Of a DNA stretch of 64,000 nt, positions 11,946 through 23,900 are shown piece after piece (the first letter of the stretch is position 1; every line of letters starts with the position of its first letter). The notes beneath the pieces were generated by a model. The model made no database searches. It was not told where the DNA came from and saw only the letters and a program-made list of their open reading frames with translations. Origin of the DNA: Struthidea cinerea (lineage: Eukaryota; Chordata; Aves; Passeriformes; Corcoracidae). Position numbers and translations under genes: made by a program. Where the stretch lies: contig VZTI01002740.1 of the NCBI GenBank assembly GCA_013397865.1, positions 1 to 64,000 on the forward strand, written 5' to 3'.

Positions 11946-13978
11946 ACAAATGAACTGCTGAAGAGAAAAACGGACTTCCAAAATGTTAATTGGTGAATAT
12001 CACACTGTGAAGTTCCTCTTTGTGGCACTTTTAATGCTGTCATGCTTAATTAATGCCAATTAATTGAACCACCACTTCTTTCTCCTAACATAGAATTAAA
12101 CAACCAACATCTAAAAAAATTCTAGGTGTCTTTACTTTCCGTGGGTTTTGGTTACGCTTTCATATGCTGAGTGTATCTGAGAATCAGTCTTGCTTTGTTT
12201 TCAGACACACTGATGTGGAGGATGCTGTAAATGTAACTAAGCTGCTCTCTTTAGATGCCCATCAGTTAATTTTTCTCCTCTTTCTGTCAAAGAAGAGTGA
12301 ACAGGAAGGCCACAATGTTACATGTGAAATGCTTTCAGGGATATAGCACATATTTAAAAAGTGCTTATCCCCATTATGGTATTCGTTTTGGTTGTTATCT
12401 GAGCTCTTATGAAATCTAAACTAAGTCAGATATGAGCAGAGTTCAAATTTTAATATGGAGTTTGGATATATTCAACTTTTCAGTAATGGCAACAGCTTTT
12501 CAAAATGAAATCTTTTACAAATCTTTTCCTGAAGAAACACGATGTGAGACATTTTTGACATCCCAGCAAATAACTTCTAACTTGTGCTAGAAAGATTCCT
12601 GAAAGGACTTTCATATTCCAAAAACTTTTAAAGATACACGACAGAGCTATATGTTCTCTGGCCTTGGGAAACATTTTCATTATGCACCCAGTCCAAAGAG
12701 AGTATTGCATTAAAGAAGTCTCAGGATCAAGGTGTATTAGGTACCCGAGGCCATGTACAGTTTACATATATTTCTTCGGTGAGAATTTTAAAATCTGGCA
12801 TGCCACTCCTTTCAGTTTTGGGTTTCTTTGGGGGTTGGCATAGTTCTTGTCATGTTCTTTTGGAATGAATGCATGACTACATGCATGTTTTAAAAATAAT
12901 GTAACACTGGTACTATATTACATTCTATTGCTGAACAACTTCCTGCAATATATGTGGTGCTCAATATTCACGTAATTTATAGTTGCAGCAACGCATTACT
13001 GCTTTCATGCTTGCTGTTTTCCTATTAGTCTAATGTAATTGGCTGAGCAAACACCACCCATCTTTCATTAACTTCTTTTAGAACAAAATTCTGGCTAACA
13101 GCAGACAACTTAAAGAAGCAACTTAATGCTGCTCTAGGCTGCACAAGTCTATGTTACTCTTAGAGAAAACAGGTAGCCTTTTGCAGGTTTGCTGCAAGCA
13201 GAAACAGCATGGAGACCCGTATCTATATCTACTGCCCTGCCTTGCTTCTAAAAACACTGTAGGATGCAGAATTTTGAATTAGCTAGTCTGACTATCCGTC
13301 TTCATTGTACAGAGTTTTGTGGCATATGCCAAAGGAATCCAGGTTTTTTTTACTGCTAATGCTCAATCCCTTGTAAAATTCACCATAATTATATAAGTTA
13401 AAAGATTAAAAACAGTAGAGAAATCATCCTGAATTTGTTGTCTTCTGCATTAAAAATCAAGGCTGATTTAAAAACAGATCTTGCTTGCTCTTTACAAATA
13501 TGCGTTTGACTTTCAGAAGTGAAATTACGTAGTATTGCATGTGAAGGCATTTCGTCAAAGTAAGAGCAAGGAACTGGGAAGCCATGCCCTTCATGTAACA
13601 CTCCATTGCATTGCTACTGAGAAATGAGTCAGTTTGGACAGATTTCTTGGTGGGCCCCAATTTTTTTTCAGTAAGAACACGGTAATCTCTACTGCCTGCC
13701 TTTGTAATCTGCAAATATAACTGTGTCCAGTTCAGCTCTCCTGAAGTGGAGAGGTTCTCAGGGATAGAGGTGGAATGGCTGTAAACTAATGGGTCTCTCT
13801 TGATTTTTCCTCTTCCCAAATGTCAGATCTTTGGTTCTCAGCACCCACCACCTCCATGCAGGTGGCTGCTCTGTACTGTGCCAGCTGTGCTTTCCATTGC
13901 ACCAGCTCTTCGTCCTGCTTCCTCACCTCTCCAATTTTTTCACAGAGAATAACTTAAGATCTCTTCCCCCCTGCTGCC
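11946..13978. other. Upstream flank between two CR1 copies
   Basis: AT-rich DNA with no recognised gene. Minus-strand open stretches at 13789-13953 and 13457-13819 are noted in findings. No promoter-like features before the CpG island. Confidence 0.4.
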
Positions 13979-14440
13979 CAGAATCACAGAACCAGTAAGG
14001 TTAAATGGGGCGTCAGGGGGTCATCTGGGTCTAATTTCCCTGTTCAAGCAGCGTCATCCTTGAGCACATTCCACAGGATTGTGTCCAGTCAGTTCTTGAG
14101 TATCTCCAGTGAAGGAGACCCCACAACCTCTGTTCCAGTGCATGGTCACCTGCACCACAATAAAGAAGCTCGTCCTCATGTTCAGGTGGAACTTCCTGTG
14201 CATCAGTTTCTGCCCGGTACCTCTCGTCCTATTGCTCACCGAGCAGAGCCTGGCTCCATCCACTTGATACCCATCCTTCAGACATTTATAGACATTGATC
14301 AGGTCACCTCTCAGCCATCCAGCCTGTCCTCACAAAAGAAATGCTCCCAAGGCCTCTAATCATGCTAATAGCCCTGTGCTGGTCCCAAGAGTTCCACGTC
14401 TCTATTCTCCTGAGGAGCCCAGAAGTGGACACACATTCCC
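13979..14440 (-). mobile_element. CR1 LINE 3' fragment abutting the CpG island
   Basis: Begins on the + strand with AGAATCACAGAACCAGTAAGG, the reverse complement of a CR1 3' tail, and continues through CATTCCACAGGATTGTGTCC, AAGAAGCTCGTCCTCATG, CTGCCCGGTACCTCTCGTCC and CTCTATTCTCCTGAGGAGCC. It is a 5'-truncated antisense copy whose truncated end meets the start of the GC-rich promoter block. Confidence 0.9.
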
Positions 14441-14960
14441 GGACACAGTACACCCCCCCCCGCCCGCGCTTTACACGTTTTTCCACAGACAAGGGCTACA
14501 TCAGGAGGAAACTCGGTTCCGCCGTGGCCCCCAACACCACATCCACACGGGCACGGCCCCTGCCGCGCCGCCAGGAAACCTCGCGATATTTCCCCCCTGC
14601 CCGCCGGCGTCTGTAAGCACGGAGCGCCATAGCAACGCACTTCTCGCGATACCCACGCGGCCGCTGCCTGTGCCGGGCGGGGCGGGGCGAGGCCGACGTG
14701 CGGCCCCGGCCCCGGGCTGGGTTCCCCCCGGCCGCGGCTCTCCCGAGGCCGGCCGCGGTGCGGAGAGCGGGGGCAGCCACGGGCCCCTTCTCTGAGGCGC
14801 CCCCGGGGCTCCCTCGGCGCCTGTCCCGCCTTGACCCGCCCGGCGGAGGGGCGGCAGTGGGTCCCCAGCGCGCCGGTGCCCGTCCGCCCGCGGTGCCTCC
14901 GCCCGCGGGCCCCGTCGGGCTTTGCGCGGCCAAAAGTTAAAATGTGTGATGATGGTGTCC
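14440..14960. promoter_or_regulatory. CpG-island promoter of ERCC6L2
   Basis: A sharply GC- and CpG-rich block in otherwise AT-rich DNA, ending at the ERCC6L2 start codon. It contains stacked GC boxes (GGGCGGGGCGGGGCG, 14675-14689), a TCTCGCGA element at 14642-14649, a related CTCGCGAT at 14580-14587, and an RFX X-box-like half (CCATAGCAACG, 14627-14637). There is no clear TATA box near the probable start region. These features are typical of housekeeping promoters with dispersed start sites, often bidirectional. Long open frames on both strands here reflect GC richness and are not called as genes. Exact start sites cannot be read from sequence. Confidence 0.85.
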
Positions 14961-14963
14961 CAG
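14942..14963 (+). CDS. ERCC6L2: ERCC6L2 coding exon 1 (start codon)
   Basis: Seven codons plus one base, reading MCDDGVP, then a consensus donor CAG|GTAAGC at 14964. The ATG has A at -3. The frame is open upstream through the GC-rich island but I see no earlier in-frame ATG, only TTG/GTG, so this start is preferred. The leftover G joins exon 2 to make the Asp codon before HWRIGEKC. The human N-terminus is longer before the Tudor region as I recall it, so an additional 5' exon or alternative start is possible. Confidence 0.75.
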
Positions 14964-17900
14964 GTAAGCGTCTTCCGTGTTTCTTGCTTTACAATATCCT
15001 CGAATTTTGTTTTTACAGTCGTTTATTAGAGAGTAAAATAAAAAACCCGAAGGAAAAGAAAACCTTGCACTCTACATTAAGTGGTCAGCCCTCACTAGTT
15101 AGAAATTATTCGCGATAATTTCATAGAGGGGTAGTGGTTGAAAGGAGCTAGTGTGTGACAGGAGGCCGTTACCACCATGATTTAGTACATTTAATGTTGA
15201 CACTGGCACATTTTTTCCACCTGCAATAAAAAGGGGTAAGTACAGGCAAGCATCTTAAATGCCAGCTTTCATCATTGGTGGCAAGTGCACTATACCCATA
15301 CTAGGAAGCCGTACCAGGTAATTTTCTTTTATTTTTAAAGACAGTGCTCCACATAAATTATGGTTCTAATTCACAAGCCAAGAACTTGATGAATCAGGTT
15401 AGTTAAAGTAGCAGTTCATGCTTTAGCTTATACAGCATTATTCTCTGGCCTTTTGTAGCAGTGGTGTCCTTAATACCATTTTATGTCTTTGCCTTTTTCT
15501 CATTCTGTGCACTGTTTCTCACTAAGCTTATGACACTGGTAGTATTGTCCAGTGTAATTTATTCCACTTTCCATCTGAGCTCTAGTTGTGATGAGCCATA
15601 TGCAACTCCTTAGCTTCAAGTAAATGCTTAGTTAAAAACAAAAACTCTGTAGTCTTAAATCATAGTTTTAACTTGAGAGTCTCTAAACTACATGTTGCAT
15701 GTCCCTTCACTACTGTAAAAAAAAGGAATTACAGAAGTAATTCTATTTTAAACTTCGATTTGCATATTTAGCAGTGTGCTGTACATAGCTGGTTTCGGTT
15801 TTTCAGTTTTGGTTCCTGTTCTCATGAAATTGCAGAAAGAATTAGATGCTACTGGGAGAAGTTAATGTACTCATCTTTTTGCATCGAGATGAGAGACGTA
15901 CAAATGCCGTGAACTTTAAGGATTAGTTATGTATGATTTGTTGAGTGTTCAGCCTGTACGTCACCCTTTGCCTCAAAAAGTTCCATTTGAGCTTCAAGTC
16001 TTTGAGAAGATCTGAGGGAATGGCTGAAGGGTTTAGAACAGCTTATGTAGCAGGTCACCAGGTGTGGGGCTGAACTCCAAGTAAGGATGCTGATAGCATT
16101 ATTAAAGAGACCTGCAGAATAGTGAGTCGAATGGAGAGGCTGTGGTTAATGACCTTGTTAGTGTAAGAACCAGTGGGCCATCAGTTTAGGTCTTTGGATC
16201 AAAGTTTGTATCAGGCGAAAGTGTGACAGGTATCCAGAGCAGACCCACAGTATTTTTAGTCAGAAGTCACCGAATTCTAGGAATCTGCCTGTGCTGAAAG
16301 GATGAAGCTACTTGAAAGAGAGCAGTCTGCTGGGGTTTGCAAAACAGACAAACCACATGTGGCCCATGAAATCTCTGTAGCTAAAAGAACACTTTAAGGC
16401 CAAAGAATTTTAGAATATGTGTGTTCTGTAGGCTTGTACTATTTTTACTGTTACCTGTGTGTCAGCTTAGGGCCGATGCTGGCTGCAGAGTAGTGGGTTT
16501 GGCTACGTGGATGTTCTTGTTTTCTGTAAGTGTGTATAATTAAATCTGTTTTAAAAATGAATTGTAGTTATTACTGATTTCACTAATACATTGTGGAAAG
16601 TAGTCCTGTAAGTGTATGCTTCCAGGTGTTTAGCACTTGGTGAGGAGAACTGCTGGTCTTCTTGCAGTTTTTACATGGAGACATAAAAATGGGTGACGTT
16701 GGAGTTTCTTGCCTTCAGAAGTTTTTTCCTTACCTTTGAAAAGTGTTTGGAGCATGTACCACCACTGGTTGTAGAATGATGAATATTTGCTCTGGTGCAA
16801 GATTGTCTCTGGCTCACTCCTTCCTGTAAAAACCATAGGTGCCTCTCACTGCAATTGATAATGACTTTTTTATAAGTATCAAAACTTATTCCAGGAAATA
16901 GATAAGAAACAATAAAGGTTCTGAAATGAATCCTGTGTTCCTTTGTTTTGGAATGACTGAGCAGGGGAAGGTTGGAAATTGTTTCTGCAAATTCAAAAGA
17001 GCACCCCTTTTTCTCTCAGGTCAGATTTGGAAAACTTTGTGTGCAGCCATTATTTGCGAGGTCTTTTTACTGTGAAAAGTGAAGATCTTGTTTTTTCTGG
17101 TAGAGGTATTTTGTTCTGTTCTTCATTGTCAGTATGATGTGGTTCTTTCCACTTTGATACATACTGCTATGTTTGCCTGTGTGAAGCCACTGTGTAAACT
17201 TACATCGAAATCTGGATTTTGCTTTTTTTCTCCTACACACCTTCTGGTATTTCTAAAATAGTGGTGTTGGAGCAAACTATGATTTTATGTCTAGCTCAGG
17301 GTTTGGTTGTAAACAGTAACTGTTGTCTCAATTCTAATGCTACCTTCAATAAAGTGTTTTATATCAAGTTGTATGCATTTTGTCAACTAAATTTACATCC
17401 ATTGTTTTAATAGTGAAGAAATTAAATACTGTGTACATCAGGCCAGTTTATCACTATGTGTGTTTCATTTTTTTTATAGATCATTGGCGTATTGGGGAGA
17501 AATGCCTTGCCCCTTGTCTTGAAAATGGAAAACTTCATGAAGGAACAATAACTTCTCTTGAAAAGGACAAAAATGGAAAATCGTTTGCTGTTGTATCATT
17601 CTTGGAGTCTGAAGAAAGGAAAATACTAGTAACAAAACTTTGTAAAGTAACAGACAGTAGAGGACCCTGGAAAAGCTTCATATTTGATGAGGATGATTTG
17701 GAAAAGCCATATTTTCCTGACCAAAATCTTCCATCTCCTGCGGTTGCTTTTAAATTATCTGACAATGGTGATTTTATTCCATATACAATTAACAGATACC
17801 TGCGTGATTATCAAAGGGAAGGAGCCCAGTTTCTGTATAGACACTATGCTAATAAAAGGGGGTGTATTCTTGGAGACGATATGGGCCTTGGGAAGACAAT

Positions 17901-20900
17901 ACAGGTATTCTTTTTGTTTGTTGCAGTGGGAGAATAGCGTGTTTTCTGGGATCTGTAAATCTTTTTTAAAAGGCATTGTATTTATGAATCTTAAACCTGT
18001 TAATTAATTGTATTTATGAATCTTAAACCTGCTGTTGCAGAGATGGATGAGGCAGGACATGATGTCCGGGACAGCACTCAGAGCCAGCAGCCCATTGCTG
18101 ATTTAAGACTCACTCCTTACAGGCTATAAAACTGGGATGTGGCTCCTTTTAGCGTAAGCATGAGTAATTACGATAGTTAAAATGTTAGTGTGTTGAATTT
18201 ACTTTGAGGATTGCTACCTGCCCATTGTGAAAGCAATTTGCACTGGAGTACACTAAAAGAACTTGAGGCCCTTATCTGACTCCTGCTTTTGAAATACCTT
18301 TTTTCTTTTTTCCTGAAAACAGATAGTTTCACTCTTCTGGGAATGCAAAAGAACAGGCATTTTTACTCCTATCTCTGGAAAAAGGGCTTTGGTATTCCAT
18401 GCTACTTCTGTCACTCTTTTGGAAATACAGCTTGACTGATGAGAGGACAAAGTGTAGCTGGATTTTTTCATTATGCTTTGAATCTGTGTGGCCTATTTTT
18501 TTTTTCTTGGTTTTTTTCTTGTTTTTTTTTTTCTTGTTTTTTTCTTACTTACTTATTTTTTACTTACTTATTATAATTACGGTGTTTTTATGTGTGGAAA
18601 TTCTCTATAGTCTGTCTGGTTTAAAGTTAGCAGCTTGAGTTCTGTGGGGGATAGTCTTTGTCTTGCTCTCTTTTTTCTTTATTCATGTGTCCAGTGCAAG
18701 CTCATTTCTTCACTGCCAGGTATTGGCTGTGTTATCTATTGCCCTTCCATGTAGGAGAATGTTGACAGATGCCTTTCAGTGCAAAGAATTATTGTCCTGT
18801 AGCAAACTTAACAAGAGGAGTGGGTAAACTAAACTGTCAAAACTCTTTACAGCGCATTTAGAGGTGTATCATGAATTTATATATATATCTGATGATGCTC
18901 TGTTAACAGATGCTTGTTAGAACTCAACTGCATTCATTTTAAGCATGACCATGTTTCTTGTCTGTGGTAGTTGAAGAACTCAGTAGTTATGGAAGACTTC
19001 TTTCTACTCAGAACTGCAAATAATCTGATTTTATGTAGAAATAAATATATATATAAGATAATAGTAAACTCGGTGGAGAGGGGCTAAATTTAGTTGTCTT
19101 GCTTGCATCTTGTGTTTCTTGAATCCCAGAGCTGGTTCTCTAGGCACATTTATTACACAGTGACAGTGGATATGTGGAATTCACATCCGATGGCTATTTC
19201 TTTTAGTCTGTGTCAAGTTTTCAGAAGAAAGGCAGAGATTTCAAAGAATATCCTATGTGAATAATATCATATGTGAAGGGATTCTGTGAGTACATCAGTC
19301 AGAAAAGAAAGGTTGAGGAGACTGATCTGAGGCAGCCAGCAAACTTGTGCCTGACTGGTCTCGTGGCCTCATATGATGGCATGATGGTAATGGTCAATAT
19401 GGGAAGATTGACAGATGTCATCTACTTCTGTAGGGCCTTTGATATGTTCCCACATGACATCCTTACCTCCAAACTGGAGACACCTGGATTTGATGGATGG
19501 ACAGTTCAATGGATAAGGAATTGGCTGGCTGGCTAGCTGCAGCCAGAGAGTTGTGGTAAATGGCTCTGTGTTGAGGTGGAGGCTGGTGATGAATGGTGTC
19601 CCTCAGGCTCTGTTTTGGGACCACTGCTCTGCAGTGTCTTCCTCAATGGCACAGACAGTGGGATCGAGTGCACCCGCAGCAGATGACACAAATGTGGGCA
19701 GTGCAGTTGACACAACAGAAGGATGGGATGCCATCCAAAGGGATGTGGACGAGCTTGAGCACTGGCCCCATGAGAACCTTATGAAGTTCAACAAGTCCGA
19801 GTGCAAGGTGCTGCACCCGGGCTGGGGCCTGGGTGCCCAGACATGAGCATAAATTGGGAGAAGTTGTAGAGAGCAGCCCTGTGAAGAGGGACTTGGGGAT
19901 TCTTGTGGGTGAAGAGCTGGACATGAGCCAACAGGGTGCAGCCTAGGGGTGCATCCAAAGCAGCATGTCCATCAGGTCAAGGGAGGTATTTCTGCCCCTC
20001 TGCTCTGCCCTTCTGAGACAGCCCCCTCCCTCCCTCCGAACACTGCATCCAGCTCTGGGGTCCCCAGTACAGGAAGGATGTGGACATGTTAGAGTGGGTC
20101 CAGAGGAGGCCGCAAGGTGTTCCCGAGGGATGGAGCACTTCTCCTATGGAGATAGGCAGAGAGATTTGGGACTGTTCAGCCTGGAGAAGAGAAAGCTCTG
20201 GGGGGACCTCGCTGCAGCCTTCCAGTAACGTTTGAGTTCAAGGCCAGTTTGGATGGGGACCTGAACAACCTGGTCTAGTGAATGGCATCCTTGCCCATTG
20301 CAGGGATTGGAACTAGGTGATCTTTTAGGTTCCTTCCAACCCTTACCATTTTATGATTCTGTGATCTTGGGTATTTTTTATAAAACACAGTGATGATGTT
20401 CAAGTTCAGTATGGGAAAGGCAGTTCAATGGGTGTGAAGTAAAATGGAAGAATTCAGTTGTTTAGAAAAGGTTAGTGCATGTGATAAAATAAATTTAAAT
20501 TTCATCAAATAACTGATACAATCTTAGAAAAAAGGTGTCTTATGCTTGTCAGTTGGCTGGTCCTTACTGTTTCTGAATTAGAGGATGATTCATGAGATAG
20601 ACATTTCTAGAAATCCTTTGAATTTTAATGTTCTTTGTACTCCTGGACTGATTTTTGCTTTAAATGGCCTGACCATATGGATCTTTCATATCAAGCTGAA
20701 GTTTAAGTGAAGGCAAATAGAATAATGTTGTTTCTTTACTGTGATTACAGTAAATTAGTTGCCTATCAAGGCTTTTAGGTTGCTTCTTGCTTTATCTGGA
20801 GGAGCCAAAGGTTTCTGATAATGAATTGCTGTTTCACTGCCTTTGCTACTTTTAGAAATTTGTGATGCAAATTCTTCCAAGAATGGAGAATGTGGAAAAG

Positions 20901-23900
20901 ACAGGGAGATTTATTGTTTAGTTGAATTTGATTCTAATTCTCAAAGGATTAAAAAAAAAAGGTCATTAGTTAAACAACATGTACAAACTCACAGTTCATC
21001 TCAACCTCAGTTTATGAGATATTATGTATAAAATTGGGCTACTTTTATTCTACATACCTGTCTTTCACTCTGCGGCCATACGTATGATGGATTTCTTCTC
21101 TCTTCTGTCCATCTAACTTCTCTTCCCAGGCAGGTATTTTTTCTGCACTCTGCTGTCCTGACTAGCTCTTTCTCCCCATCATTAGAGGGAGAGGATTTTT
21201 TTTTGGAAATCAACAGTTTGTAGCTTTACCTCTGTCCTGCTATGAGCAGCTGTGTACCAGCTGCAAAAAGGTAGCGGCTGGAGCTGGCTGCTCCGAATAA
21301 AAGGGGCCTGTTGAGTTTTCAAAAGAAGGGCACCTCTCTGATGATGCATCTGGTCCTTGCTGCTGCTTAGTCCCATGGATACTATTTATCCCAAGTGGAT
21401 TTTAGATTTGCATGTTCTGGCCAGATCTTTCTCTGCCTTCTTCCTGTTTTGGATTATGACAGGAGCAGTTTGGAATAGCCTGTGCTGGGATGTTTGTCCT
21501 TACTGTGGTGTATTGTAATAAATATCTTCTCATAATCACCTTGACTGGTTTGAGGCAGATGGGAGAATATAGCACAATAGAAAGAAAATGGTTTTGATGT
21601 TAACAACAGGAATTTGAAGGAATGGAACATACAGAAAAAGGCATATTAGTAAAAAACAAACCTCTGGGATAAGCCTCTTCTTCCTTTTGCAGAAACAGTG
21701 TTGAGAGGATAGTTAGAGGTTATCTGTTCCTTCTGTTTTCTCATCTGAGATTCAAGTACCCTGAAAAGGAGAGTTGCAAGACAGGCATCATCTGTATTTT
21801 TTCCTGTCTCATTCATACTGTCTCTTGTATATTTTTATGACTTAGAGAATAAAAGAGTGAGATAGAGCAATTAATTGCTCATCATTAATTCAAGAATTTC
21901 TTGGGAATCCAAAGGAGGAAGGGGTCCCATTTTAAAACCAGATTTCTTTTAAACAAACTGACACCCCCCCACGCACTTCCCCCCCGCCGAAAAAAAATCT
22001 CTCCCCACCAAAACAAACCACCTTACTAAGTCCTGTCCAGGATTTTGTCCTTAATGTTTATTTTTGTGGAATTCATTAAATTTCTTATTCTACATAGTCA
22101 CTGAGAATTGTTTTCTTTCTCAAGGTCATTTCATTTTTGGCTGCAGTGTTGCACAAAAAGGGAACGCGTGAGGATATTGAAAACAATATGCCGGAATTTT
22201 TACTGAGGACAATGAAAAAGGGATCAGATTGTAACCCCAAGAAGGTACAACTTTTAGTGATACTAGCTTAAGGATTTTGATAAAAGGCAATACTCGGATT
22301 GTTTGTTTGTTTGTTCTAGGAGTTTATGTACATTAATTTTTAAAATTCAGCTGCTGAAGTAGGATTTCATGCCTTTCCTAGTAGTGTGTGGGAAGCCTTC
22401 AGTTTTCCAGACTGTCATAGAGCCTTCTGTCTCTAGTTGTTATTGTCTATTGTTATTGTCTAGTTGTTATTGTCTAGTTGTTACTGTTATAGTGTTCATC
22501 AGCACTAATGGAAAAAATTTTGAGGTATCTGGGTTAGATTTGTGGCTGGAGTACATTGGAAAGCCCATGTCAGTGAGTAGAAAATTAGTGTTGTGGGATG
22601 ATACTTTTAAAGGAAAAAAAGCATGTATATCTATAATAACAGGGTATTTAATTAGGACAAATCCATATATTTGGAATAAGTATTGCTAATAGCCTTGTGA
22701 CCTCCTGTATTTTCTTCATTGGTTGTCATAATGTTGGAAGTAAGTCTGACTGATAATCTAGGTAATCAAATACAGTGACAGCAAATAAAAGATACATGTA
22801 GAAGTTCTGTATGAATAGGATAAATCTGAAGATCATTTTAATTTTACCCGTTACAGAAACCATCTGATTTCTGTTTTCCATTGTTATTTTTATTTTACTG
22901 GAGTAATTAGAAAATTTGACTGGCATGATGGGTCGTATGACTGTAGCTCTGGGAATAATGGATACATCTTCCTCAGGAAATACAGGCTGCGAGGAAGGGT
23001 AAAGGGGATAGCACTTCATGTGCAAAGAAAGAGGAATGCTTCTGACTAAGAATAAGAGAAGAATGTCACTTTGACGACATTTAATGTTGAAGCAGATCAC
23101 AGAGAGCTTGTAGACCCCACCCATCCTTACGGACTTTTGAAGACCTCAGCTGGGAAAGCCTGGGTTTGAAATCAGTGTTGCCACTGCTTTGACTATAAAG
23201 TAGGACTGAAAATGTCCCAAGGTCACTTGCTACCTCACTGATTTTATTATTCTGTGATATTAAGTGAATCGTATGTGCTGTCCTAATTTTTTTAACCCTT
23301 TTCAGGACACTCTGTTTTCAAGTCACATGATGACTAGACATGTGGGATTTGAGGAAGCTGCTTACCCTCTTCATCCTTTTGTTTTCTCCATTTGTAAAAC
23401 ATTTTATGATATACAGATGCTCTAACAAAGCAAAGTGGTAGTGTTTCACATCTTACTGCAGTTGTTAGAGTATAATTTGAGTAAGTAGTGCTGTTTATTT
23501 AATTTTAGTATTACAGTATTTTTCTGCTGTATTATATACATACTCAGAGTAAACTGATTACTTTTGAATTTATATTAACTTTAGATATTTTCCATACATG
23601 CTTTGAAATGACAGAATTAAACAGTCAAACTGCTCAGAGCAGTAGAACAGTCAAGATCTTGACTTCTGTTGTTGAGAAATTGCTATGTTGTAGTTTCTCA
23701 AGTAATATTATAATATGTATTTGTTTTCAGACTTTCCTCATAGTGGCCCCTCTTTCAGTGCTGTACAACTGGAAGGATGAGTTAGACACATGGGGATACT
23801 TTAAGGTGGCTGTCTTACATGGCAGTAAAAAAGACGATGACATGAGTCGCATCAAGCAAGGGAAATACGAAGTTGCTCTTACAACATATGAAATACTTCG

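Larger units (their letters stand above)
17905..22124 (+). other. ERCC6L2 intron 2
   Basis: 4220 bases holding a short direct repeat (17975-18031), a T-rich tract (~18495-18575), a sense CR1 (19315-20366), and a C/A-rich patch around 21961-22010. No extra exon recognised. Confidence 0.8.

Noticed and set aside
14496..14933. Long open frames on both strands in the GC-rich block
   Set aside because: Pro/Arg/Ala/Gly-rich translations in several frames at once are expected from GC-rich, stop-poor promoter DNA; no ATG-led conserved protein is visible apart from the ERCC6L2 start.
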